This document shows, piece after piece, positions 7,356 to 15,576 of a DNA stretch of 33,129 bases (position 1 is its first letter; each line of letters starts with the position of its first letter). The notes below the pieces were generated by a model that saw nothing but the letters and a program-made list of their open reading frames with translations, was not told where the DNA came from and ran no database searches. Made by a program: the position numbers and the translations under genes. Location of the stretch: positions 1-33,129 of the forward strand of contig JAFGDJ010000084.1 of NCBI GenBank assembly GCA_016932135.1. Reading direction: 5' to 3'. This DNA is from Spirochaetales bacterium (GTDB taxonomy: Bacteria; Spirochaetota; Spirochaetia; JAFGDJ01).

Positions 7356-8165
7356 TTACGCGAAAAGCAGCAAACTGACGGCCATGACAATCATTCCCCC
7401 GATTAATCCGTAAATCGCCAGATGATGTTCCCCGTATTCCTCCGCCGTGGGCAGCAGTTCATCCAGGGATATATATACCATGATTCCAGCTACCGCGGCA
7501 AAGATAAGCCCGAAGGTTCGGTCGTTGAAAACAGACCGCAAGATAAAGTACCCGATGACCGCGCCCACTGGTTCTGCGAGACCGGATAAGAAGGACCAGA
7601 TAAAGGCCTTTTTTCTGCTTTGGGTTGCATAAAAAATAGGAGCGGAGACGGCCAAACCTTCGGGGATGTTATGGATGGCGATAGCCACCGAAATACTCAA
7701 TCCCAGAGTAGGGTTCGCCAAACCGCCCATAAAGGTCGCCAGACCTTCCGGAAAGTTATGAATTGCTATGGCCAGGGCGGAAAAAAGCCCCATTCTCATG
7801 AGTTTCATTTTTTCACTTTCAGAAGAATCCTTTATCTTATTCGCCACATTCAACTCATGGGGGTTCTCATAGGATGGTATCAGCTTATCAATAATAGCGA
7901 TAAGAAACACTCCCGCAAAGAAAGCGATCACCGTGACGATGTATCCGGTTTTATTCCCCAGGGTCAAGGATAAGGATTCCCGGGCTTTCACGAATATCTC
8001 GACAAGGGACACGTAGATCATAACGCCCGCTGAAAATCCCAGGGAAACGGCGAGAAATTTCGGATTGAATTTTCTTGATAACAATCCGATAAGACTCCCG
8101 ATTCCCGTGGACAGTCCCGCGAAAAGCGTAAGGCCAAAAGCCAGTAAGATATTATTTTCAATCAT
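7356..8165 (-). CDS. zupT: ZIP-family divalent metal transporter
   Basis: This 269-residue integral membrane protein has about eight transmembrane segments. The ZIP metal-binding helices carry HNFPEGLAT (helix IV) and HNIPEGLAVS (helix V). The cytoplasmic loop NKIKDSSESEKMK separates helices III and IV. The family imports zinc and often iron or manganese into the cytoplasm. The ATG at 8165 is preceded by GGAGGGA; a longer frame to 8213 has no support. It runs in the same direction as the SUF pair, and a metal importer beside Fe-S assembly genes is sensible, though the 48-base gap and its own Shine-Dalgarno leave co-transcription open. Confidence 0.9.
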   Translation of the reverse strand: MIENNILLAFGLTLFAGLSTGIGSLIGLLSRKFNPKFLAVSLGFSAGVMIYVSLVEIFVKARESLSLTLGNKTGYIVTVIAFFAGVFLIAIIDKLIPSYENPHELNVANKIKDSSESEKMKLMRMGLFSALAIAIHNFPEGLATFMGGLANPTLGLSISVAIAIHNIPEGLAVSAPIFYATQSRKKAFIWSFLSGLAEPVGAVIGYFILRSVFNDRTFGLIFAAVAGIMVYISLDELLPTAEEYGEHHLAIYGLIGGMIVMAVSLLLFA

Positions 8166-8494
8166 TCCTATCCCTCCAAAAGAGTACACTTCCCCACTGT
8201 CACATAAAACCACCCCGGAGTATTATGAGGATGTTCCCTGAACGTCCGGGTTTTCTTTCCTAATTCTATTATATTTTAAATTCCTACTTTTATTTGTTAT
8301 TCCTAACTTACAGAAAAACACCCTCTTCGTCAAGAAAAATACTCTTGAAGAATAGTGTTTTATTCAGGGTGATAGACCCATGCTATTTTAAAAACGAAGG
8401 TCTTGAATAAAAAAGAAAATGTATGAAGCCGCCTTTCCCTCCGGCTGACCTTCCCTTCCCCTTTCCGACTTTTTCATGCTATGGTTCCTCCACT
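8166..8494. other. intergenic region with imperfect hairpin
   Basis: This 329-base AT-rich gap separates zupT (leftward) from the EamA gene (rightward). It holds an imperfect inverted repeat, 8315-8361. The outer arms are AAAACAC and GTGTTTT, and inner arms TCAAGA and TCTTGA pair with bulges. It could be a terminator read leftward (GTGTTTTTC) or an operator. No small reading frame here is convincing. Confidence 0.3.
8478..8485 (+). promoter_or_regulatory. extended -10 promoter for the EamA gene
   Basis: TGCTATGGT contains an extended -10 (TGn plus TATGGT at 8480-8485). It would start transcription near 8492, three bases before the ATG at 8495. No convincing -35 is present, as expected for extended -10 promoters, and no Shine-Dalgarno precedes the ATG. 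Confidence 0.35.
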
Positions 8495-9403
8495 ATGAAT
8501 ACCCAGCCGAAAGCCTATGCCGCCGTCTTCTTAAGCACCCTGATCTGGGGGCTGTCCTTCATCAGTACAAAGATTGTCCTGGAGACCTTTACTGTCTTTT
8601 CCTATATCTTTGCCCGCTTTCTCCTGGCTTCAGTGATTTTCAGTTTCTTTCTCCTCAAACGGGGTGTCCCCCGCCTGGAACGCAAGACCGTGGTAAAAAT
8701 GCTGGTTCTGGCCCTGCTGCAGCCTTTCGGGTACTTTCTCTTCGAAACCTTAGGGTTGAAATACTCCGGCGCAACCAAGGTTTCTTTGCTCATCGCACTT
8801 ATCCCCGTGGTGGTAGCCGGCACTTCCCAGATGATTCTGAAGGAAAGCATCAGGAGGAAGGCCGCTATTGGTATCACCTGCTCGATAGCCGGGGTTTCGC
8901 TGCTGGTCATCGGAGGACCGGAGGGTTTACAGTCCCTTTCCGGCACCTTAAAAGGAGACATCTTCGTGCTTCTGGCTGTTCTTTCCGGCTCTTTTTACAT
9001 GATTCTCACCAGGGATATCAGTAAAAAGCTCTCCGCCTTTTATATCACCGTCTTTCAGATGTTTCTGGGTACCCTTTTTTTCCTTCCCTTTTTTCTGGCC
9101 GACCTTCCGAACGTCCAGTGGCTGACTATTAGCCCTTTGTCGGCCCTGGGTGTTGTGTACAACTCTCTTTTCGGAACTATCGTGGCGTTCTTATGCTATA
9201 ACTACGCTCTCAGCCATCTCAACGCTTCCACGGTAGCCGTCTATATAAACTGTATTCCTATCATTACCGCTCTAGGGGCTTGGTTTCTCCTCGGGGAAGT
9301 CCTCACACCTCTACAGATGGTTGGAGGAGCGGCAGTACTCCTCTCGGTGATTCTTACCACCTCGGGAACCAAAAAACCCGCCACTCCTTTGGTACGGAGT
9401 TGA
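8495..9403 (+). CDS. EamA/DMT-superfamily permease
   Basis: This 302-residue membrane protein has two EamA repeats (about residues 8-140 and 155-292), ten predicted helices in all. Family landmarks are IWGLSFISTKIVLE near the start, ALLQPFGYFLFETLGLKYSG, and ALSHLNASTVAVYINCIPIITALGAWFLLGE in the second repeat. These transporters usually export amino acids, nucleosides or other metabolites; the substrate cannot be predicted. The start at 8495 fits the family N-terminus. An upstream in-frame ATG at 8423 would add a proline-rich tail without homology. The gene ends six bases from the convergent dihydropyrimidinase gene. Confidence 0.85.
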   Translation: MNTQPKAYAAVFLSTLIWGLSFISTKIVLETFTVFSYIFARFLLASVIFSFFLLKRGVPRLERKTVVKMLVLALLQPFGYFLFETLGLKYSGATKVSLLIALIPVVVAGTSQMILKESIRRKAAIGITCSIAGVSLLVIGGPEGLQSLSGTLKGDIFVLLAVLSGSFYMILTRDISKKLSAFYITVFQMFLGTLFFLPFFLADLPNVQWLTISPLSALGVVYNSLFGTIVAFLCYNYALSHLNASTVAVYINCIPIITALGAWFLLGEVLTPLQMVGGAAVLLSVILTTSGTKKPATPLVRS

Positions 9404-9409
9404 TAGTAT

Positions 9410-10789
9410 TCAGCTTCGAGGCTCCCGGCGTATCAGCTGCCCCCATCCCGGGGTTCCGGTAACCTTTCCGTCTCTGACAACTACCTTTCCCCGAACTGTT
9501 ACCAGGCTTGGCCGGCCTTCGATCTTCATCCCTTCGAAGGCGCTGTAGTCCACGTTCATGTGGTGAGTAGCAGAGGATATAACGCCACGATATTCAGGGT
9601 CATAGATGACCACATCGGCATCGCTTCCCGGGGACAGAGCACCTTTACGGGGGAACAAACCAAAAAGTTTTGCCGGATTGGTGCTCATGAGCTCCACTAT
9701 CCTATTTAAAGAAAGCTTTCCGGTTTTTACCCCGTAAGTGTATAAAAGATTAACCCTGTCTTCGATAGCGGGAATTCCGTTAGGTATCTTGGTAAAATCC
9801 TCCTTTCCCAGGTCCTTCTGTCCAGAAAAATCGAAAGGCGCATGATCTGTGGCCACCGTATCGATAAGCCCACGGGAAAGGGCACTCCAGAGAGCCTTTT
9901 GATTCGATTTCACCCGCAAGGGAGGCGACATAACATATTTTGCCCCTTCAAATTGGGGCCGTTCAGCGTAGCTCGCGTCCAAAACAAGATACTGGATTAA
10001 GGTCTCAATAGACACGCGAACCCCCCGGGCTTTGGCCCTCAAGGCCGCCTGCAGAGCCAGTTCACTGGAAAGGTGAACGATGTAGCCCTCCGCCCACGTA
10101 GTCTCCAGAAATGACGTAAAGTGATGCACACCTTCCGCCTCCACCCAGTCCGGCCGACTGGGCTCATGGAATGCCGGCCCGGTTTTCCCGGCTGCCAGCA
10201 GCCGCGCCTGAAGTTCGGCAATCAAGGTCTCGTTCTCACAGTGCGCCGTGGTGATAATACCCTTCTTTTTCGCGAAGACTAGGGTCTTGTATAAATCGGT
10301 ATCATTGACCCCGAAGAAATCTTTGTAAGCCAGGAATACTTTGAAAGAAGTTATACCTTCCTTAATGATCTCCGAAAGTTGTCCTTCCGTGTCTTCCTTA
10401 AAATACGGAACCCCCATGTGAAAGGTATAGTCAGCCACGGAACTCCCGGCTGCTTTCCCCGTCCAGAGTTCATAGGACTTTAGAAGATCATCCTGCTTGC
10501 TGGGTACCAGCATTTCTATGAACGTGGTGGTACCCCCCGCCACGGCAGCTTTACTTCCCGTTTCATGGGTATCCTTCGCCTTGGTTCCCATAAAGGGGAG
10601 ATAAATATGCACATGTGGGTCTATAAACCCGGGAAAAACATACTTTCCCGAAGCATCGATGACTTCAGTGTCGGAGGGGGCTTCCAGCCCCTGACCAAGT
10701 TTAACGATCTTTTCATCCTGTACGAGGATATCCGCCTTGTAGTGGGAGTCAGCAGTGACAATAGTGCCATTTTTTATCAGCATTGACAT
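9410..10789 (-). CDS. hydA: dihydropyrimidinase (D-hydantoinase)
   Basis: This 459-residue amidohydrolase opens the ring of dihydrouracil or dihydrothymine, or of 5-substituted hydantoins. Metal-ligand motif DPHVH holds His59 and His61. The carbamylated-lysine segment reads ITSFKVFLAYK (near 145-155), later histidines lie in TTAHCEN and IVHLSSE, and the catalytic Asp is in TVATDHAPFD. Full family length is present. The ATG at 10789 follows AAGGAGG. No preTA or carbamoylase gene is beside it, so pyrimidine versus hydantoin use is open. A CCCC-TCAA-GGGG mini-hairpin (10809-10820) sits in its leader. One dispersed 10-mer lies inside (9630-9639, read as LSP). Confidence 0.92.
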   Translation of the reverse strand: MSMLIKNGTIVTADSHYKADILVQDEKIVKLGQGLEAPSDTEVIDASGKYVFPGFIDPHVHIYLPFMGTKAKDTHETGSKAAVAGGTTTFIEMLVPSKQDDLLKSYELWTGKAAGSSVADYTFHMGVPYFKEDTEGQLSEIIKEGITSFKVFLAYKDFFGVNDTDLYKTLVFAKKKGIITTAHCENETLIAELQARLLAAGKTGPAFHEPSRPDWVEAEGVHHFTSFLETTWAEGYIVHLSSELALQAALRAKARGVRVSIETLIQYLVLDASYAERPQFEGAKYVMSPPLRVKSNQKALWSALSRGLIDTVATDHAPFDFSGQKDLGKEDFTKIPNGIPAIEDRVNLLYTYGVKTGKLSLNRIVELMSTNPAKLFGLFPRKGALSPGSDADVVIYDPEYRGVISSATHHMNVDYSAFEGMKIEGRPSLVTVRGKVVVRDGKVTGTPGWGQLIRREPRS

Positions 10790-10962
10790 ATCTCATCCTC
10801 CTTGAAATCCCCTCAAGGGGGGGATGTATCGTCTATATAAAAAGTACTAATTCAAATATATAATGTAAACTATATTAGTCATATTTAATATTTAACATTC
10901 TTTTTCACCTCTGTCCCCAGGTGCTTTATTTTCTTTCGTTATATGAGTATGATACAGGGAAG

Positions 10963-11712
10963 ATGATTCACCGATACAGTGTATTTACCGAACAGGATAG
11001 TTTTCGCGAAGCCGGCTGCTCCATGGTATACCATGCCTACCGGCAGGCTCTGAAAAATCACGGTTCCTTTCATCTGGTCCTTTCAGGCGGAAAAACCTTA
11101 GGAGGGATGCTCCGGACCCTCACCGAACAGCGGTGGACTCAATTGATCAATTGGCGAAGGGTTCATGTCTGGTGGAGTGACGAAAGAATGGTGCCGGCGG
11201 AACACGGGGAGAGTAACTACAATACCGCTTGGACAAATCTTCTTTCCCTGCTGCCGATAAAGGAAAAGAAGATTCACCGTATCAAAGGTGAATCCGAAAC
11301 TCCTCAGGCTGCGGCTCAAGCCTACGAGGAAGAGATTCGAAAGGTCTTTAGAAAATCCAGGGAGCTTCCCGCGTTTGATCTGGCCATTCTCGGTATCGGT
11401 TCGGACGGACATACGGCAGGGCTCTTTCCGGACGGAAAACCAGAGGATCCTTCCGGCCTGATTCTCGCAGTAAAAGACTCAGGCTCGAAAGACAAGACCC
11501 CCATGGTTACCCTTTCCCTGAAGGTACTCAATAATACGTCCTCCGTCCTTTTCTTTACCAACGCCCGGGGCAAACGCCGGGTTATTTCATCCCTTTTGAA
11601 AAGCAGCATCCATGGGAACAGCCCCTCCACCTATCCAGCCGCTCTCATTCAGCCTCGGAAGGAATGCATATGGCATATTCTTGACGAAGGAGAAGCGGAG
11701 ATTAAAATTTAA
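10963..11712 (+). CDS. pgl: 6-phosphogluconolactonase
   Basis: This 249-residue cytoplasmic enzyme of the oxidative pentose-phosphate pathway hydrolyses 6-phosphogluconolactone. Family blocks are HLVLSGGKTLGGML (substrate phosphate loop), VHVWWSDERMVPAEHGESNYNTA, and FDLAILGIGSDGHTAGLFPDG with the catalytic His. The open frame extends back to a GTG at 10921, but alignment with DevB-type proteins favours the ATG at 10963. AGGGA lies only two bases before it, so initiation is weak or leaderless. No zwf or gnd is adjacent. It is convergent with exonuclease I, with an 11-base gap. A copy of the dispersed 10-mer (10909-10918) lies upstream. Confidence 0.92.
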   Translation: MIHRYSVFTEQDSFREAGCSMVYHAYRQALKNHGSFHLVLSGGKTLGGMLRTLTEQRWTQLINWRRVHVWWSDERMVPAEHGESNYNTAWTNLLSLLPIKEKKIHRIKGESETPQAAAQAYEEEIRKVFRKSRELPAFDLAILGIGSDGHTAGLFPDGKPEDPSGLILAVKDSGSKDKTPMVTLSLKVLNNTSSVLFFTNARGKRRVISSLLKSSIHGNSPSTYPAALIQPRKECIWHILDEGEAEIKI

Positions 11713-11744
11713 ATCCTTCCCGTTTAGGCAAGGATGTTTCTTTC
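11713..11744. terminator. probable bidirectional terminator between pgl and sbcB
   Basis: ATCCTT (11713-11718) pairs with AAGGAT (11730-11735). One C/C mismatch and a CC/GG extension lie inside, leaving a five-base loop. GTTTCTTTC follows rightward, and TTTAAATTTT follows leftward on the other strand. It serves two convergent genes, overlapping the last codons of sbcB. Confidence 0.5.
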
Positions 11745-13166
11745 AAGCTCTTCCCCGTAGTCCAGAAGTTTTTTCAGTATTTTTTTATCCGCCGCCGGGG
11801 TGTCTACACGGGAGAGGCGGTTCCGTACATCCCGCAGATAGGTGCTGATATCCAGGGCTCCCTTCGGCTCAGGGGTGAGGAGGCGGGATGCGCAGAAGCT
11901 CTTCCATCTTGCTCTGTCCCCCTCTGACAGGTGTTCCGGATAGTTCCTTCCGATATACCGCCAGAGCAGTTCCGGACCCCGAGGATCATGCATTTCGAAG
12001 CGCCCTGTAAGAAGTTCTTCCGGAGCACTGTTCCTGATCACCGAGAAGACCTCCCGATCTTCATCGGGAAAGAAGTCGCCGGAGTAGATCTGCAGTTCCG
12101 GATCTCTCGGTTCATGCCGCTCAGCTTCGGTATATACACTCCTCACCTTCTGAATGAGATCGGTTCGACTTTTCAGTATGTCAGCATGCCGCAGGCAGGT
12201 GCCGATATCGATACCTAATATTTTTGCTCTGTCCCCGGGCAGGGTGTTCAATGGAGCTATAGCGGGAACGCGGTTTACATGTACCCCTTTCAGAGGAATA
12301 CGGGTTTCCGGGTCAAGCTCTTCCCGACGCGTGAAAACCCTGTATCGTATTTCCTCAACATCGGCGTCGATCCAATCCGAAGGGTCCTGTCGCAGGTCAT
12401 AGGTAATGATAACGTTGGGATTTGTCGGGTGAGCACTTACCGGGTAAACCAGGGTGGTACAACCGGGGACAGAGGTAAACATACCCGAAGTATGAACCAC
12501 CGGTTTCGGATCCTGCAGGTTTAATAGAGAACGGACTTCCTCCTTTTTTCGCAACTTAAAGTAATAGCGAAAGAGTTTTTCCTGCTTTTTATGGATCAGT
12601 TTTGCCAGGGCGATAGTAGCCCAAACATCCGAGAGGGCGTCATGGGCGTTCTCGTGGGAGAGCCCGTTGGCCTTGGTAAGGAGCTCGAGCTTGAAAAGAG
12701 GCTTACCCTCTTCGTCTGCCGGCCATTCGATCCCTTCCGGCCGCAGATCCCGGGCCATTCTTACCAGGTCCATGATATCCCAACGGGTGTTACCGTTTTC
12801 GTATTCTCGCTTGTAGGGGTCGAAGAAATTCCTGTAGAGAAGCGCCCTGAGAAACTCATCATCAAACCGGAGGTTGTTAAAACCCACCACACAGGTTCCC
12901 GGCTCGCTTACCAGGGCGTGAACGCGGGCAGTGAAATTCCTTTCCGGCAGACCCCGCTCATTCACCTCTTGAGGAGTGATCCGAGAAACCAGGCAAGCTT
13001 CCGGATGGGGAAGATAATCAGGAGAAAGACGGCAGTAAAAATTTTCCTCTGTCCCCACTTGTTCAAACTTGTTATTCGTCCTGATTGCGGCAAACTGGGC
13101 TATCCGATCCCATTGGGGGTGGGTACCAAAGGTTTCCAGGTCATACCATAATAACGTTTGAGCCAT
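11724..13166 (-). CDS. sbcB: exodeoxyribonuclease I
   Basis: This 480-residue DEDD-family 3'-5' single-strand DNA exonuclease acts in recombination and mismatch repair. The first acidic motif is WYDLETFGTHP (Asp9, Glu11). Others follow in GFNNLRFDDEF and, with the catalytic His, HENAHDALSDVWATIALAKL. The C-terminal half has the ExoI SH3-like and helical domains (GMFTSVPGCTTLVYPVSAHP; LNTLPGDRAKILGIDIGTCL). Length matches E. coli SbcB closely. There is no Shine-Dalgarno; a TTGAGT-17-TACTAT promoter places +1 at the A of the ATG. Four copies of the dispersed 10-mer lie in this one gene (11912, 12227, 12465, 13047). Confidence 0.95.
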   Translation of the reverse strand: MAQTLLWYDLETFGTHPQWDRIAQFAAIRTNNKFEQVGTEENFYCRLSPDYLPHPEACLVSRITPQEVNERGLPERNFTARVHALVSEPGTCVVGFNNLRFDDEFLRALLYRNFFDPYKREYENGNTRWDIMDLVRMARDLRPEGIEWPADEEGKPLFKLELLTKANGLSHENAHDALSDVWATIALAKLIHKKQEKLFRYYFKLRKKEEVRSLLNLQDPKPVVHTSGMFTSVPGCTTLVYPVSAHPTNPNVIITYDLRQDPSDWIDADVEEIRYRVFTRREELDPETRIPLKGVHVNRVPAIAPLNTLPGDRAKILGIDIGTCLRHADILKSRTDLIQKVRSVYTEAERHEPRDPELQIYSGDFFPDEDREVFSVIRNSAPEELLTGRFEMHDPRGPELLWRYIGRNYPEHLSEGDRARWKSFCASRLLTPEPKGALDISTYLRDVRNRLSRVDTPAADKKILKKLLDYGEELERNILA

Positions 13167-13642
13167 AGGGTTATAGTATCAAAGAGGTGGAATATACTCA
13201 ACGCGGGGTTAAAACTTTCACACTCACTATGGTATAGGATGTTGTAGTGTTTTATCCGGAATCTGCCCTTCGGACAAAAATAGAAGCCCTCGAGAGCTAT
13301 CTTGGTGAACAATAAATGCTGAGTGTGTTAATCACCTCAACTTTCACTCTTTTAGAATAGAATACTTTTATAATTTTTCACATTCAGTGTTAACCTGTGA
13401 AGCCCCTGCAGCAATTCCATCTCACAAAATATCGATTCATGATTTTGCCCTTTAAAGACGTTCCGAGGCGTCCCCCACATTAGATTTGCCTGATAAAACC
13501 GTTTCCACGAGATAAACACGAATAGAAGGTTATACATGCCTGTTAACAAGGGTGCTTTCCCCGGTGGAGGTAACATCTTCTCGTACCTGAGATAGGTGCT
13601 TTAATATCTCGAAGATACTAGGAACCTTTATAATCAATTGTA
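13167..13642. other. AT-rich intergenic region beside the transposase gene
   Basis: This 476-base gap is visibly richer in A and T than its surroundings. It holds the sbcB promoter at its left end. A 74-codon minus-strand frame (13352-13576) has no family I recognise and no good Shine-Dalgarno. I see no complete insertion-sequence end, only AT-rich sequence continuous in composition with the transposase gene. Confidence 0.4.
13173..13201 (-). promoter_or_regulatory. promoter for a leaderless sbcB mRNA
   Basis: TTGAGT (complement of 13196-13201), a 17-base spacer, then TACTAT (complement of 13173-13178). The expected start is six or seven bases on, at 13166, which is the first base of the sbcB ATG. 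Confidence 0.45.
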
Positions 13643-14191
13643 CTATCCAGCTATTCTACTGTCATTCAAAATCATTTCTTTACCATATTGTAGCAACACC
13701 CAGACTAAGCGGAGAAACCAATTCGGTGGCCGTTCCATAATATCAAGCATCCCTTTATACAAAAAAGTGATTCCATTATATTCATAATCGATGGGTGTTT
13801 GAACCAGAAAGGCTTTTACGGGATTCATGGATACATAGATAAACGTAAGGAGGTACTGATGAAAGCTGTGGATAATAACACTTTGGAAACGTTCGGCGAA
13901 AACGTGTCCAAAGTAGCCGTAGATCAGATTGAATTTTCGTGCGAAAACGCTGTTTATCCACTGGTTGATCTTCGATATATCCTCGTTTTCCAGCGGTTTC
14001 ATTATTAAATGGTAATGGCTCCCCATAATGCAAAAGTTCCGTATCTCGAATCTGTACTTTTTCTTTGCCCGTCGAACCACTTCCATAAAAATTTCCTTTA
14101 CGAGAGTCGAAGTAAAAATCTTTTCACCCCTGACTGCCCTGGCAAACACATGATAACTAGCTCCTGGTTTCTTTTTACGAGGTTTTCTCAT
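13643..14191 (-). CDS. REP-associated tyrosine transposase (RAYT, Y1/HUH family)
   Basis: This 182-residue protein of the IS200-like Y1_Tnp (PF01797) group has the HUH metal motif GSHYHLIMKP (His59, His61). It has the family block VFAERFQSVIIHSFHQYLLTFIYVSMNPVKAFLV with candidate catalytic Tyr113, and then PIDYEYNG. The usual D before YLL is replaced (SFHQYLL). Such enzymes nick and rejoin single-stranded DNA and are linked with short palindromic repeats scattered in their host genome. The ATG at 14191 has GGGAGG five bases upstream. The frame is intact. Its leader holds an inverted repeat with one copy of CTCTGTCCCC in the loop, and another copy lies between it and the channel gene. Confidence 0.9.
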   Translation of the reverse strand: MRKPRKKKPGASYHVFARAVRGEKIFTSTLVKEIFMEVVRRAKKKYRFEIRNFCIMGSHYHLIMKPLENEDISKINQWINSVFARKFNLIYGYFGHVFAERFQSVIIHSFHQYLLTFIYVSMNPVKAFLVQTPIDYEYNGITFLYKGMLDIMERPPNWFLRLVWVLLQYGKEMILNDSRIAG

Positions 14192-14242
14192 AAGAGCCTC
14201 CCTTGTAAGAGTCTTTATAAAGATATAACTATACTTTTTTAC

Positions 14243-14359
14243 TTCTTACTTCAAATTTTGTATCAGATCTTAAGTTATTTTTAGAAATTGCTCTGTCCCC
14301 TGGATTCAGTCCAAAGGTTTCCATACAATCGTTTTTAAGATTCAATCAAGAAGTAAGAA
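14243..14359. repeat. nested inverted repeat upstream of the transposase gene
   Basis: The outer arms are perfect 10-mers, TTCTTACTTC (14243-14252) and GAAGTAAGAA (14350-14359). The inner arms are perfect 7-mers, ATCTTAA (14267-14273) and TTAAGAT (14335-14341). The 61-base apex holds CTCTGTCCCC at 14291-14300. Just to the right is a small perfect hairpin GGTTT-GCGT-AAACC (14372-14385), followed by a second motif copy at 14402-14411. The set could be a processing or target structure for the transposase, or its transcriptional leader. Confidence 0.55.
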
Positions 14360-14418
14360 AGATACCGCTCAGGTTTGCGTAAACCTACTGTCCGGTTTTT
14401 CCTCTGTCCCCAGTGTCT

Positions 14419-15438
14419 TCAATCTCTCCCCGCAGCCAAGGCCGCCAGTCGACTGAGTTGCTCTTCGTTCCCTAAAGCAATGAGTTCGTCCCCTTCATTG
14501 AGAATCCGGGATGACAGGGTAGCCAGGGAAGACTGATTCATCCGGGCCTGGCCGTCGGGACCCAAGATACCGATGATCACTGCTCCGGTATGGGACCCTA
14601 TATTGCTTTCCTTCAGGGATTTTCCAGCCATGGGAGACCCCTTGCCTACTCGGATGGATTCGATTCGCACCGAATCTTCACCGCCGGAGGAAAGAATTTC
14701 CAGGAAGTTGACGATGGAAGGTTGGATGGTAACGGCAGCCATGCGATGGCCGGCAATCTGCTTGGGTGAAATAACCCGGTTGGCTCCCGCTTTTTTCAAC
14801 TTTATCACATTCCGGTCGTCCGAAGCCTTGGTTACGATATACAGGTCGCCGTTCAGCTGCCGGGCGGTAAGAACCACAAAGACGTTCTGCTGATCCTCCG
14901 GCAGGCAGGAGATAAGACCTTTCGCCTTTTCTATCCTGGCCTCCCGCAGTGTCTCTTCCTCCGCCGCGTCTCCGCTGATGAACAGGACGTCGGAATATCG
15001 CTTTGTGTCTGTTTCATCGAGGCTTTTATCTACCACGACAAATTTCACCTTCTTTTTCAGGAACTCATCTGTTACCTCTTTACCGATATCGCCGAAACCA
15101 CAGATGACAATATGATCTTTCATCATGGATAAAAAGCGTTTCATTCGTCGCTCCTTTACCGTCTTCACGATCTGTCCTTCAAAGAGGAAGGCCACCAGCC
15201 TGGTCAGGGTAAAACCGATAACAATAACCCCGATGGTCAGAAAAATTATGGTAAAATTTCTTCCCTCCGGGGACAGAGGACGAACCTCCCCGTAACCGAC
15301 GGTAGATATGGTTATAAAGGTCATATAAAGGCTTTCCGGCAGAGTCCAGCCTTCGATGGTTATATACCCCAGGGTTCCCAGGAAAATGAGAAGAGCGATG
15401 AGAAAGAGGGATAAGATAAACTGCCTCAGTGGTGACAT
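14419..15438 (-). CDS. two-helix potassium channel with RCK (TrkA-N/TrkA-C) domain
   Basis: This 339-residue MthK-like channel has transmembrane helix 1 at about 6-25, a pore helix with the selectivity filter TVGYGE (46-51), and helix 2 at about 62-85. A cytoplasmic RCK-N Rossmann domain (IVICGFGDIGKEV, about 108-120) and a TrkA-C domain follow from about residue 255. It gates potassium flow in response to a bound nucleotide or ion. The ATG at 15438 is preceded at some distance (11 bases) by AGGAG. It is divergent from the sugar operon. One dispersed 10-mer lies right after the filter, read as PLSPEG (15269-15278), and another lies eight bases beyond the stop. Confidence 0.9.
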   Translation of the reverse strand: MSPLRQFILSLFLIALLIFLGTLGYITIEGWTLPESLYMTFITISTVGYGEVRPLSPEGRNFTIIFLTIGVIVIGFTLTRLVAFLFEGQIVKTVKERRMKRFLSMMKDHIVICGFGDIGKEVTDEFLKKKVKFVVVDKSLDETDTKRYSDVLFISGDAAEEETLREARIEKAKGLISCLPEDQQNVFVVLTARQLNGDLYIVTKASDDRNVIKLKKAGANRVISPKQIAGHRMAAVTIQPSIVNFLEILSSGGEDSVRIESIRVGKGSPMAGKSLKESNIGSHTGAVIIGILGPDGQARMNQSSLATLSSRILNEGDELIALGNEEQLSRLAALAAGRD

Positions 15439-15508
15439 TCTGTCGGTCTCTCCTGCGCCTCCCTCAGGGTACTATTGAATTGATGGAAGGATCAATAGAA
15501 AAAATATC

Positions 15509-15537
15509 TTGCCAAGACTTTCACGCTGCATTATCGT
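15509..15537 (+). promoter_or_regulatory. candidate promoter of the GPH/GH84 operon
   Basis: TTGCCA (15509-15514), a 17-base spacer, then TATCGT (15532-15537), about 40 bases before the first ATG at 15577. The -10 is weak, so control by an activator is possible. No clear operator is visible. Confidence 0.35.
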
Positions 15538-15576
15538 TACAGCATTCTCAATGACTATGAAAAAAGGACGGGACAC

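Noticed and set aside
8315-8361. Imperfect hairpin as terminator of a gene
   Set aside because: It sits between divergently transcribed genes, so there is no gene for it to terminate in a sensible position; left as an unexplained hairpin.
13352-13576. 74-codon minus-strand frame in the gap next to the transposase
   Set aside because: No recognised family and no good Shine-Dalgarno; composition matches the AT-rich gap. It might be a remnant but cannot be supported.
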